From positions 1,116,001 through 1,180,000 of the forward strand of contig JALUTQ010000040.1 of NCBI GenBank assembly GCA_032718865.1: a stretch of DNA of 64,000 bases, given 5' to 3'. Under the pieces are notes generated by a model. It was not told where the DNA came from. It searched no databases and saw only the letters and a program-made list of their open reading frames with translations. A program made the position numbers and the translations under genes. Positions within the stretch are counted from its first letter, which is position 1. Each line of letters starts with the position of its first letter. This document shows positions 41,307 through 52,597 of the stretch, piece by piece. Source of the stretch: Tilletia caries (lineage: Eukaryota; Basidiomycota; Exobasidiomycetes; Tilletiales; Tilletiaceae).

Positions 41307-43477
41307 ATGTCAAAGCCGAATCCGAGCAGCGCGCCGCGTGTTCCCACGGAGGAAGTGCTGGGTCGGGCCCTTGAAGCGTACATCCTCAAGGCGCACGAGC
41401 AGGATGAGGACGCAGCGGCCACCTTTCTCACGCCTCGCAATATACGCAACCACCTGATTCAACATTTCAAGCTTGGCTCCGAGCATGCGCTCGACGTGCG
41501 CAAGCTCTTCATCAAGAATACATCCAGAGAAGTCGTCGTGAGTGGATTCGGATATCGTTGCAAGTGATTATTATTGAACCAAGCAGAGCTGACTGTCTCC
41601 GGTCCCCGTAGGAGCGATACCGCGCTGGCGAACCGCGTCTCTATCCCATTGCCGAAGCGAGCTCGCCACCCCCGCCGTACGCGCAAGAGGCTGCAAAGAG
41701 CAGCGCAAAATCCCGTCCGAGCACTAGTAGTGCGCAGGTGAGCAGCAGCAGCCGTGTTCTACCTCATGCATGAGCCTCCCTGACCACGTTGTGTGCGCTT
41801 CTTAAAGACGTCGACTCCCAATAACACTCAGCGGAGACGTGTGATCGATGACGATGACGATGAAGACGAGGAGGAAGAGGATCGAAGGGCTTCAAAAGGA
41901 CCTGAGCCGGCTCGTCGGACGCCAACGAAGGAAGAGCTGCAGAAACGACGAAAGGTGAGTGTCTTATGAGGCCTATGATTATGGGACCACGCAAGCTGAC
42001 ACCTCGTCTCGCGCTCCAGGCGAAAGCACCCGCGCTGCCATCAGACGAAGACGAGACTCCAAACGAGAACGTGGAGCTCTCGGCAGACAGCGTGTCGGAG
42101 GACGAGGAGCCCTCGCCCAAGCCAAAATCCAAGAAACGAAAGGCTACATCGGTGTCGCCTTCGCCTCCTCCTGCTCCACAGCGACGTCGGTCCTCACCGC
42201 CAAAATCCACGCCTCGGTCCAAGGGCAAACGCGCTGAACAACCCGCTCCAGAGCCAGACGACGATAGCGACGACTCTATGATTGATGATGTCCAGGAGAT
42301 GCTCCAGAAGCGAAGGAAGAAAGGGACAACCAAACCCAAGGCGACTGCGAAGGGCACTCGTGGCGGGAAGAAGGCAAGCGCCGCTCAGAGCAAGGTGAGA
42401 CATACTGTGGCTACCGACATCGCGATGTATGCTAATGCGTTCACGCCTCACAGGGGAAGATGGACCGACTGACCACACTGAAGAAGCTGTGCGTCTCCTG
42501 TGGCGCTCGCAAAGTGTGGGCGACTTGGTTCCGTTCGAAGGGCTGCGGCGGAGACCCCGAGTCCGACCCCGACGTCGAACGGGAGCAGATCAATGCCGTC
42601 TTGGAACTGCTAGAGAGCATCGGAGCCCACGAAGGCATGACTGCCAAGCAAGCCGCCAAGCTGAAGAGTGACCGCGAGTTGGAGAAGGAGTTGGCGGACA
42701 TTGGCGCGATCAAGCAGGATGATTCGGACGACGACGACAGTCCCGGTCCGAATGGCCAGCCTGCGGCCTCGAGTAGCACCATCGTACCTGGCAAGCGACT
42801 CCGCAAGCCAAGTGCGATGGCGATGGCCTCGGCCGAGTACGAAGATATGGTTTCACACGTCAAAGGCCAGCAGGGTAGCAAGAACCGGACGCAAACGGAT
42901 GCGCCTGGCGCCGATCCGTCTCCGTCGAAGCGCAGTCAAGCAAGCACAGCTCAGAGCGAGGATGACACTGCTTCGAGCGTGTTCGAGATGAGCGACGACG
43001 AGGATGACGACGAAGACATGGACGGAGGGCAGCGACGACGGCGACGTCGTCAGCCCAAGAATGACGTGGAAGAGGATTTCATCGTGGACGATGATGAGCA
43101 GCTAGGCTACGAGAAGAGACGCGCGTCCCGACGGGTACTCGATTCTGACGAGGAGGAGGAAGAGGAGCGCAGGAGCGAGGATGGAGATGGGGGAGGAGGA
43201 GGGGAAGGGTCTGAACAAGGAGATGGTCCTGCGGATGGGCAGGATGAAGTCTCTCTGCATCTGAGCACGCAGTTCGACGAGGACCAGCATCAGGACAAGG
43301 GTGAAATACCACGCAGGAAGCAGAAGGCCGGGGTACGTATATCCTAAAGCAAAAGCCAAGCTTCCAAAAGCTCATTGTTCTCTGCATCACTTTGCTGACG
43401 ATTTTCTGTTTACCATTCTCTTATCACAGGCGTTCCGCGACGACCTCAAGTCCTTTGCATCTGCGCTCAATAGCTGA
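41307..43477 (+). CDS. DEK_C / HIRIP3-like histone chaperone
   Basis: Six exons (41307-41537, 41612-41737, 41808-41954, 42020-42394, 42454-43332, 43430-43477) give 601 residues. Residues about 8-80 form a DEK C-terminal-type helical domain (LGRALEAYILKA, LTPRNIRNHLIQHFKLG, DVRKLFIKN). The middle is acidic and basic by turns, with NLS-like KPKSKKRKA and KKRRKK runs. From about residue 296, MDRLTTLKKLCVSCGARKVW...LESIGAHEGMTAKQAAKLKSDRELEKEL is the HIRIP3-type histone-binding region. The tail has very long Asp/Glu runs and ends AFRDDLKSFASAL. HIRIP3/CHZ proteins chaperone H2A-H2B or H2A.Z-H2B in the nucleus. Convergent with the transferase gene, 83 bases apart. Confidence 0.75.
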
Positions 43478-43560
43478 TGATCGAATGCAAGCTGTGATCA
43501 GGACTGTCCGAGCAAATACATAATCTCTTTTTCGCTGCTGTGATTTCTAGATGCTGGCAT

Positions 43561-44649
43561 TTAGGCGTAGTTGTAAGGCCCGCCCTTCTCGAGGGCACGC
43601 TTGTAAGCCGGTCGCGCGTGCGCCTTTTCGACCCAGGCCGTGATCTCGGCGGGCAGATCGGTCACGCGTCCGCCGGCTGAGGCCGCCTCGAGCGGGAAGA
43701 GCATCTGGAAGTCGGCCGCTGTTGGGTTGCCGTCGGAGTCGCCGCCTGCGAACCAGCCGGGGTTCTTCCTGATGTGGTCGGCCACGAAGGCGATCTTGTT
43801 TTTGGCCTGTGAAGTAAAGCATCATCAGAAAAAGGAGAAGACGGGGGAGGAACGGAATGTTGGGTCTAGGACCTGGGACCCAAGAACTCACGTCGGGGTC
43901 GATCATTGCTGTGTTGACGCCGGAGCAGATGGATCGGACGAGGGGCCGGATGATGAAGGGAGATCGGTTGGGGATGAGGGAGAATATCAACTTCATCACC
44001 AGGGTTGGCATCAGACTACCCTCGGCGAAGTGGCTCCAGAAGCTTTCGTCGAGCTGGCGTTCGGGCTGGGCGGCGAACTTTCCGTTTCCGTACTGAAAGG
44101 GGAGGGAGAAAACGAGTTGAGTCATTGGAGCATCAAGTACGTAGCCAGGGTGGGCAAAAATAACATACCCTCTTGATCAGGTACTCTGTGAAGTGAGGGA
44201 AGGAACACCCAAAGTCAGCCTAGAAGCTCGGTGGCAAGTGAGCAACATTTTGATTCTCACCAACGATGGCACCGCTCTCAGCGATGGCCTTGCGGAGACA
44301 AAAACAGACAGACAGTCCCTCAGCATCAGCCTCTTTTATAAGTCGATCTTACGCATCTTCCAACACCATACAACTCACCTTGCCGTCGTCTTCGATGACA
44401 GGAGCCTTGCCGAGCGGGTGGACATCGCGAAGACTCTTGGGGGCGCGAAAGTCTGCTCCGCGCTTGTGCATGACAATCTCGTACGGGACTTCGAGCTCTT
44501 CGAGCAGCCAGAGCACTCGCTGCGATCGGCTTTGGTCGAGGTGGTGCTGTATGGAAGGAAGGGGGAAAGCAGAGCCGTTAACTTGACCTCAATGGGAGGA
44601 CACTTGCTCGAGCTGTACCAGGCAAACCACGCACCAGGATGACGGGCAT
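43561..44649 (-). CDS. Glutathione S-transferase
   Basis: Six exons (44649-44635, 44546-44379, 44288-44261, 44185-44169, 44092-43892, 43806-43561) give 224 residues in frame; three exons are only 15, 28 and 17 bases long. The thioredoxin-like N domain reads HHLDQSRSQRVLWLLEELEVPYEI with the active-site Ser region SRS, then HPLGKAPVIEDDGK and IAESGAIVEYLIKR, the glutathione-binding cis-Pro and Glu-Ser. The helical C domain contains ADHIRKNPGWFAGG and ends ARPAYKRALEKGGPYNYA. The enzyme conjugates glutathione to electrophiles in the cytosol. Similar to yeast Gtt1-type enzymes. Confidence 0.9.
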
Positions 44650-44833
44650 GGTGAAAATACTCGTAGACACAGTTCAGCTTTCACTATAGCGAGGAAACAG
44701 GGAGAGACGGGGCAGATGGTAGTCCTCTTCAAGAACGTACTCGCCGCGTCAAGTGCTCATCATCATCGCGGGCGAATCCATTCATTCCGCTTCGAAGGCG
44801 GGAGCATGTAGCCGGTTGGGCCCAAGGCGAGAA

Positions 44834-45218
44834 ATACCACAGTATGACCCATTTTTCCTCTGATTACCACAACATGACCCACCGTTCTTCAGTTACCACA
44901 GCATGACCCATTTCCGTTCCTACGACCCCCCTCGGAGCCTTTTTGGCACGTTTTCAGAAACCCACTCTTCACTGATCCTTCTCCCTCAGGAATGGACCAA
45001 ATGCAGAAGGGAAAGCTGGAGTGTGTAGGGCTAGTAGTGTGCTATATTCTCTCTCTTTTGACCAAGTTGTGTTGTTGTATTGCGTTTCGTGTGGTGGTGG
45101 TGCAAAGGTGCGAATTCTGCCCCACCATGTAGGAACGAAAATGGGTCATGCTGTGGTAACTGAAGAACGGTGGGTCATGTTGTGGTAATCAGAGGAAAAA
45201 TGGGTCATACTGTGGTAT
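44834..45218. mobile_element. MITE with about 90 bp near-perfect inverted arms
   Basis: The left arm (44834-44923) starts ATACCACAGTATGACCC and the right arm ends with its reverse complement at 45218; the 90 bp arms differ at one base by eye. Each arm holds three copies of TACCACA-x2-ATGACCC spaced 30 and 29 bases apart. A weaker GGGCC-CGAG match extends outward (about 44817 and 45229). The 205 bases in between carry no ORF. The single-stranded form would make a long hairpin. The superfamily is not clear. Confidence 0.85.
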
Positions 45219-45934
45219 TCCTCGGCCCAGGCTAGGCGATGTCGGCGATTTGACTTGGGTCGACAAAACACCGACGGCCACCTGCAACCACAACGGACGA
45301 GCTCGCTGCGAAGGTAGTCTGGTCACACCAGACCGTCGACGCACGTGATGACAGGACTGATCCCATGGTGACGGTCTGGACGCATTCGACCCATTTTACT
45401 TAGTAAGTGTTTCGTCCGTGCGCAAATACACTGCTCTGATGCCTGGCAGCGCCGCGGAAGTGTTTCGTCCGTGCGCAAACACACACTGCTCTGGCGGCTC
45501 GGAGCCTTTCCACTGACATGCTATGGACGCAAAGCAACACCACCAGCCCTGCTACTTATCGAACAGAGATCTGAAGCCTGGAGATGATTCTTACTGTGCC
45601 TGGCTATGCTCTTGCGAAGTTTCGTCTGCGTACGTGTGTGTCAAGTGGTGCGGTTGGTGTGCAAAGTTGGGCTTCGAGTGAAGTTGACTGCGAAATTTGC
45701 GAGCACTTACTAACAAGATCGGGTCGAATGCGGCCAGACCGCCACCGCGGCGACAGTTCTGATAAGCGCGTGGAGGTGACTCTTTGATCACCGCCGGTCT
45801 GGTGTGATCAGACGAGCTGCGAAGGCTTCATCAGGCTGAAGGTCGCGAAGGTCCAAGTCGGTACACACGCACGCAAGCCCCGTTCTCCCCGCGCTCCGCC
45901 TCCCATCGTCGCCTCACATACTTCCACCTGGACC
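45219..45934. other. Intergenic region with small repeats upstream of NDUFB7
   Basis: AAGTGTTTCGTCCGTGCGC is present twice (45404 and 45459), each followed by AAA-ACAC...CTGCTCTG. GTCTGGTCACACCAGACC near 45318 recurs inverted with one mismatch near 45795. No ORF is convincing. It includes the NDUFB7 promoter. Confidence 0.5.
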
Positions 45935-46632
45935 ATGGCCGCCGAGTCTCACGCTGCCTCGCTCGAGGAGGCCAACGCTGCCCGGCTACCGATCGGATGG
46001 AGGGACAACTGCTCGGCGTGAGTGATTTCTCGTCTCCTTGGGATCATCCTTGCGCTCCTCTCTCCAAACTCTGTGCTCACTCGTAGCTCCACACTCTGCT
46101 TCGTCCTTCGTATTTGCGCGCAATGGGCCTTCCTATGCGACCGTACGGCTGTCTGAACTCGCCCCGAATCTATACCGTTGCGCGCAAATCAGTCTCCTCA
46201 TCCCATTGAACAAGTGCCGCAAGCAGACTCTGTACGCGCCATGGAAGTGCGAGGACGAGCGGTACGTCCGAGTTGATGCGCATGCCACTTGTCATGTTTG
46301 GGCGAACTGTGCTGACTTCCGCTTCTCTGTCTTTTGATGGGATTCGCAGCCACACATACGAGAAGTGAGCAGCGCCTATCCACAATGCTTACTCTGCGCC
46401 CGACTTGCTGATCAGCTCTTCCTCCTCTGTACTTGCAATCACCTTCCTCTGCTTTCTTCCCGACTTCCCGTTTACAGATGCCAATATGACGAGTAAGTCA
46501 ATGGATGGTCATTATGCGCGCGCGGGGAAAAGGTATCTGACGTCCCACCCTGCCCTTCGCTATCCCTGCCACAGCTTCATCCGCCGGCAGCGAGAACTTT
46601 CCAAGAAGAAGCTGGAGGAGGCATCGGAATAG
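45935..46632 (+). CDS. NDUFB7: NADH:ubiquinone oxidoreductase subunit NDUFB7 (B18)
   Basis: Five exons (45935-46017, 46193-46261, 46349-46363, 46478-46492, 46575-46632) give 79 residues; the third and fourth exons are 15 bases each. The spliced protein reads GWRDNCSALLIPLNKC, APWKCEDERHTYEKC and YDDFIRRQRELSKKK. Both CX9C motifs (C-SALLIPLNK-C and C-EDERHTYEK-C) are intact, and the second is assembled only if both microexons are included, which confirms the splicing. This subunit sits on the intermembrane-space side of complex I and is imported by the Mia40 disulfide relay. Its length is short but within the range of fungal homologues. Confidence 0.95.
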
Positions 46633-46858
46633 CGGCGCAAAACTTAACTCTTGCCGTCCGCCAATCGCATCTCAGCAATCTACATACATCGCATCGCTTG
46701 CAGCTTGCACCGATTTGCAAAACGTCCAGACTCTGACTGCCCACCTGTCTGCATGCGTGGGAGCTTTGTCCAGCCGGAACACACAATGAAGAGAGCAAGG
46801 TAGACAGCAAGTCTTCCATGACAAAGTCATACAACGAGAAAGGATTCGATTGCGTCGC

Positions 46859-49800
46859 TCATTCCTCCAGCGCTTCACAGACTGCCGAGAACAGCTTCTT
46901 CGCTTTCCCAACACCGCCCCGCGCCGAGTCATGAGTTTCCGCATCGCCGAACACAGTGCTGTCAATCAGCACGCGGTTCTCAGCAAGATGCTTGACAAAC
47001 TATAGAGAATGGCAGAAAGAAAACCGTAGTAAGAATCGTATGGAAGCTGCAGAGCGACGGAACCTGGTTTTGAATGGGTCCTGCTTGACTCACCAGTCGG
47101 ACGAACTCGTGGTACCACTTGCCGACCCACCACGCCTGCCATTCAGCCTCCGTCGCAGGCACATCGTCATTCCCAACCCCACCCTCCTCAGCGTCCTCGT
47201 CCATCTCAGCAACCTTGGGTCCAGCCAGAGCTTCGGTGACACGCAGCAAGTGCACAAAGCCAGACGTGGTGCCCACAAGCACCTTGCGTTGTTCGACCCG
47301 GATGGCCTCCAGCGCCTTGCGCGCTTCGCCCGTGGCGTTCTTCATGACACGCTCCCGCTCGGCCTTTTCGGCTGCCTCGCGCATCGAACGCTCCACTTCG
47401 GCCGCTGAACTTGGGAACAGACTGCTGCTCGTTCCTCCAGCTCCTGTTGCCCCGTTGCCGTTCGTGCCCGATTCGTCCGCCGCTTGGCCTTCCTTCTTGG
47501 CGGTGGCAGTCGTAGCAGCCGCGTCTTTGCGCTCCTGGTCAGCTTCGTCCTTCTTCTCGTTTGTGGCCAGTCGCGCCTGCAATTGATCCACACGTCCGTT
47601 CACCTTCTCGACGGTAAGCTTGACTATGTCCCACCAGCCAAAGGTGCTCCAGTCGCGCAACCGCTCCGTGACGGTGCTTGCTCCAGCGGCACCCGTCGAA
47701 ATCTCGACCTGGACTTCATTCGTCTTCGAGAAGGAGGTCGAGACGCCGTTGCCACTGCCCTGAGTGATGATGTCTAGCGCGGTGGGAGGGTGGAAGACGA
47801 ATGTGATTACATCCGCAGGCTCGACGATGCGGTATTGCAAAAGCTTGTCGAAGACGATCAGCGTCCACTGGGGAGATCGTGCCCAGAATCGGGATGCCGC
47901 ACCCAACATCGCCAATCTGGCATTGGGGTTCGAAGACAGCTGCCGCAACACCGAGTGATACCTGAGGAAGAAGAAGGAAAGTGTGAGAACAAAACCTACT
48001 CCGCAGTTCACTCTTGACAATTTCTACTCACCTTTCCACGACATTGAGGAAGTGGGAGAAACTTCGACTGCCTGCCAGGAGAAGACATTGGATAAAGACA
48101 TCACGCTGCACATGCTCGGCATCCGGCTCGCTGACTGCCAATTTGTCTGACTGTGCCCCATCGATATCCATCGGAGGAACATCCGAGCCCGACGCAACGA
48201 CAATGTCCCGTCGCAAGCTCTCGAGTTGAGTGTCGACGACGGCATGGGTGGCCTTGGCCCGAATAGCGCGCAGTATTTCGCTGGCATGGCTGTGCAGCGG
48301 ATGGCCTGCAGGTCGACAAGTTCCATGTCAGAAAGAGCGCAAAGTAAGAATGCGGAACAATCTGGACTCACTTTGCGGTTCGTAAGTGAAGGCAGGGCTT
48401 GGTTCCTCGGCCGGGAATATGCCCTCCTGCATCTCCGGAGGCAGGGTGTCCTTGATCCGGTCATAGTAGGAGAGGCGGAGCTCGAGCTCCAGTATACGTC
48501 GAATCAGCGCACGACGAGGATGGCTCGATGGTATGTCGAGATCTTTCACCCTGTTTCAGTGGGTTCAGGGGTCGTCAGCATTACGTGATCGAGATAGCCA
48601 CCATGATCAATCGTCCTATGTCCAGACTCACCATTCGCCCCAGGGCCACATGAATCCAAAGTTACTCAGATGAACGCTGAACCAGTCCGCGAAGCGCCGG
48701 AGGACTTCAACATCGACTTCGCCTCGCTGCGTCGCAGAGTAGAATCGTCGAACAGTCTTCCCTATGACGGGAGCCACAGTTGAGGGGCAGCTGTGAACAA
48801 TCTCCCTAAGGAGAGAGATGTAGTAGAGTGCCTTGTGGGCACTCGTCGGGAGGCGGAGAAGGGTTGATAATATTGACTGTTTGGGATCGTAGTGAGTCAG
48901 AATTTGTTCAAAGCTTCACAAATGCGAGGAGATCGTGCAGAACTGACCTCGATGAGAACCTCTTCCAACGAGAATCCGCCTTCCTTCTCGCCTGTCACAG
49001 CAACCTTCCAAGAATCGTCCTCTGCGTTGCCAAACAATCCCCAATCTGGCTGAACACCAATCTCCGCCTTGCCTGGCAGGAACGTGCCCAGCCGGAACCA
49101 TTTCGGCAGCTCAACGAGCAAGCTCGTCGCTTCCTTTCGGTTGATCTCGTACAGGTCTATGATGTCCGAGATAATGGACCGAAGGACGACAGAGGCCGGA
49201 GTGTTGAATACCGGGACCGTCTGCAACCGGATGAACAGCAGGGCGTTCAGTTGACAAAGTCCTATTTCCTCCATACTCTGTCACTCGACTCACCTCGCCG
49301 AACCAGCGGGCCAATCGACCGCATCGCTCCATGCCCGTCCCAGCAAAGCGTTTCTCCATAGTTCCCTTCCCAGCAGCGATTTTTGTGCTCCTCCGAACGG
49401 AGGCAATCGCTGCGGCAGCAGCTGCATTCGAGCCAGGCCCAGCGCGGGACTTGCTATCAACTTCGTCCAGCTCGGCAAGGGCGGCGTCCATCGGACCTAC
49501 AATGTCAGCATCTTCAGGTGGGATGAGGACCTCGGGAAGCTCGATCAGTCGAGTGGAGAGGACCTCGGGGCCTTGTGGTGCGCGGATGATCGACACGATG
49601 CCCGGCGGCAGAAGATCGGTCGCGGTAGGCAGGAACGCTGGCCGTCTGTACGATCGAGAGCGCAGTAGTTTCAGAGCCGTCACAGCAGAAGAGAATGACT
49701 ATGGGAACAATCGCATGGAAAGTCAGCACACAAAGATCCTCATAGGAGCACGCGCTTCCATAAACTTACATCAACCTTGAGTTTCTTCGATTCCGAAGAT

Positions 49801-51212
49801 GTATACCAAGGATTGCAGATCATAGTGTCTGCCTGTCGAGTATCATCGTAGGCAGCAATTTTATCGACCAGCGCATCCAACTCGAGCTGGCCTCGTCCCT
49901 TTGCAGCCTCTTTTCGCTTTTGTACGGCTTCAGGACTGTCTTCATCTTCAAGGTCGATCTTGACGTGAACGTCGTCCTGAGCTGTACCACTACTGTTCGC
50001 ATCGCCGCCTTTTGCTTTGGCGTCGAGGTCGTCTAGGAAGAGATCTGGTCCGGCCCAGCACATGGTCTCGATGATGCAGATCACGGCCCGCTCTGCACGC
50101 GATGCGGAGACGCCGGGCTCATCAAGAACTCGACCGAAGGATGTTAGCAGACGGCGCAAAGAGGATGGCGAGATTATTCGCAGTCCCAAGAGGGATGCAA
50201 ACAGGTTTAGCTAGATGAAGAGAAGTGCCAACGATGAATCAGCGAAGGAAACATTTCCCGCGGACCGAGCATAAAATGCGATACGTACCGTCAGTCGGAC
50301 GTTGCGCCAGAGACGAGCGTCGAGCCAGGTCCGGAACGCTTTGACCAGATCGCGCAGAATGACGGCGCCGATGCTCTGACTGAGCACTTTACGCTCCTCC
50401 TCCTTGTCAACCTCCGGAAGAGCTTTGACCGAGACAACGACGGAAGGGTCGACTGCTTGGCCGAGCTTGGGAGCCTGGCCCTTGGGCGAGATCACGAGGA
50501 AGCCGATCAGGGCTGCTGTGAGAGAGGTCTTGTAAGGCTGTTCCGTCGTGCTGGGAAGAGATATACACACAAAGGCATGAGCAATGGAATGTAGGGAAAT
50601 GTTCATAGCATCTAGAAGGGACCCGAACACTCACATGATGCGGAAAGCCCGGCATATAGCGTCAACGTCCATCTGTCGTGCACTTGGCTCCGCACCCTCA
50701 CTGGGGCCGCCGCCGCCGCCGCTGGTCAACGAGCCGGCCTGCTCCTCGATCCAGCGCGCAATCTGCATGAGCTCGCTCGGCGGATGGAAGGGCTCGTCCT
50801 TCCGACCGGCCGAGGTCATATAGCGCTCTCGCTCCATGTCGGTCATCCCGCGGACGGGCTCGCCGATCCGGGTCAGGTAGTTCTTGATGTTCTGCGCACG
50901 GTATTGCTCTTCGGTCATAGGGTCTTCCACATAGTCGCGTCGTGGGTGACTGTGGCCGCCGCCGCCGTAACCGCCGCCGCCACCGCCTGAGCGTCGACCG
51001 TGGCTGCCGTGTCCTCCACCGCCGCCACCTCGGTACCCGCCTCCTCCTCCGCCGCCGCCGCCTCTGTAACCGCCGCCTCCACCACCTCCTCCACCGGACC
51101 GTCGTCCACCGCCGCCGCCTCCTCCGCCTCCGTGATGGCGTCCTCCTCCGCCATGTCCTCCTCCTCCTCCATGGAAGCCGCCGCCGCCGCCTCCGCTGTG
51201 TCGACCTGACAT
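46859..51212 (-). CDS. NCBP1: Nuclear cap-binding complex large subunit CBP80
   Basis: Ten exons (51212-50635, 50550-50289, 50210-49770, 49698-49294, 49220-48948, 48876-48632, 48550-48372, 48305-48032, 47961-47094, 46999-46859) give 1221 residues in frame. After an N-terminal Gly-rich RGG/YRGG segment (residues 1-95) come the MIF4G-like helical repeats: YKTSLTAALIGFL and DARLWRNVRLT; RVLDEPGVSASRAERAVICI; RFADWFSVHLSNFGFMWPWGEW; and the third domain NPNARLAMLGAASRFWARSPQW. These match the three domains of CBP80, which with CBP20 binds m7G caps of nascent RNA and guides splicing, export and decay. The Gly-rich head is unusual. Divergent from SPT4 with 343 bases between starts. Confidence 0.95.
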
Positions 51213-51555
51213 GCTCAAGATGCACGGACTTTGGCTGATCGCGGTTGCTTAGTCCCTGTCTTCAGCCTTGCTGAGAGGGTTCAATGGGTAGGGCCCAAGT
51301 GAGACGTGAGCCTGGCTGTTCCTTCTCTGCGCGCGCTGCCAAAGACGTCTAGATGGAATCGAAGTCTGTATGCAGTTGATGCTCTTCTCTGCTGCGAAGT
51401 GCATGTGGTCTTCCGTCAGAAGATTCTCGATCGATGCGAGAAGAAGCCGTTGAGCTCGAGGCACCAGCGTCGATGCGGATGACCTCCAGCAACGTCTCCG
51501 CTCGCCCCTCCCGCAACACTCCCTTGCTCGGCTCGCTGCCTCTGCGCACCCAGAC

Positions 51556-52028
51556 ATGTCCAAAGCGGAAGTCCAGAAGCTGCGCGCTTGCCTTCAGTGC
51601 AACTTCGTCCAGCGTGGATCCGAATTCAACTCGAAAGGCTGCCCGAACTGCCAGGACTCGCTCGATGTGAGTTGGGGATGACCTCCCTCTCTCTCGCTCT
51701 CTCGCATACACACACCCTGCTCACGATCTCTTCCCGCGCTGGCTGCCATGAACAGATGCAACACTCCGTCGAACGCGTCGCTCAGTTCACCACGAGTCGC
51801 TTCGACGGCATCCTCGCCATGCTCGAACCGGAGAAGAAGAGCTGGGTCGCAAGGTGGCAGCGAATCGGTATGTAACTCCCCTTCCCTGTTCCTTTCATTC
51901 GTTCGACCGACGGGGTTCACTCACTTCTGCTTTCTGTTGTTTGCGGGACCCCTTCAGAGAATCGAGTTCCCGGCTTGTATGCGGTCAAGGTGAAGGGGAA
52001 GGTCCCCCAGGAAGCCCTGCAGGAGTAA
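51556..52028 (+). CDS. SPT4: Transcription elongation factor SPT4
   Basis: Three exons (51556-51666, 51756-51867, 51958-52028) give 97 residues, the normal length. A four-cysteine zinc ribbon opens the protein: LRACLQCNFVQ and GCPNCQDSL. The rest, [36 protein letters not shown], is the conserved SPT4 core that binds the NGN domain of SPT5. The SPT4-SPT5 complex (DSIF) clamps RNA polymerase II and supports elongation. Divergent from CBP80, another co-transcriptional factor; the shared promoter region might coordinate them, which is inference. Confidence 0.95.
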
Positions 52029-52597
52029 TGACAAGCTTCTCATGCTTGCTCCGAGAGCATAGCCCAGCCCCGTCAACTCCATGGTACACTCTCGCTCTTT
52101 GTCCGCCCATATCCCGCTCGTCTCATCGTTCACTTATGTACTTCTATGCCATCGATACTATCTTGCATTTCTGTCCCTTCCTTGCACTACTTCCTCTTCG
52201 CCTGAATCACTTCCGAATGTCCATCACTCATGTGCAACGTCCAATAACTTGCCACGAAGTCGAGACAGACGTTGAACGAGCTGATCGGAAGGGAAAGAGA
52301 CATTTGATCTTCTGTTGCGATGGGTCGCGGATCGTCAGTGGCTTGGGCTGATGGTACAGTAGAAAGGAACGAAGCACGGCGTTGCCATGATGGAAGCGTT
52401 GGATCAAGGAAGCACGAGAAGGAGAATTCATGTGCAAGGGTCTCGCAGCAGAGCAGAGCCGCGTTGAGACCGGACTTTCGATGTTTCAGCAAGTTTTGAA
52501 GGAGAGGACACAGAATGGCCTGCATGGAAGCAGCCCTCAACGGTCCGTAGATGGCCCGGGAGGAAGCTGGTTCGGTCTGCTCCAGATGAAGAGGCCT
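52029..52597. other. Convergent spacer between SPT4 and SKP1
   Basis: 3' untranslated sequence of both genes; short open frames without motifs. Confidence 0.4.

Noticed and set aside
50698..51238. Arg-rich and Ala-rich frames opposite the CBP80 head
   Set aside because: They are other readings of the Gly-codon repeats (GGN) in the CBP80 first exon.
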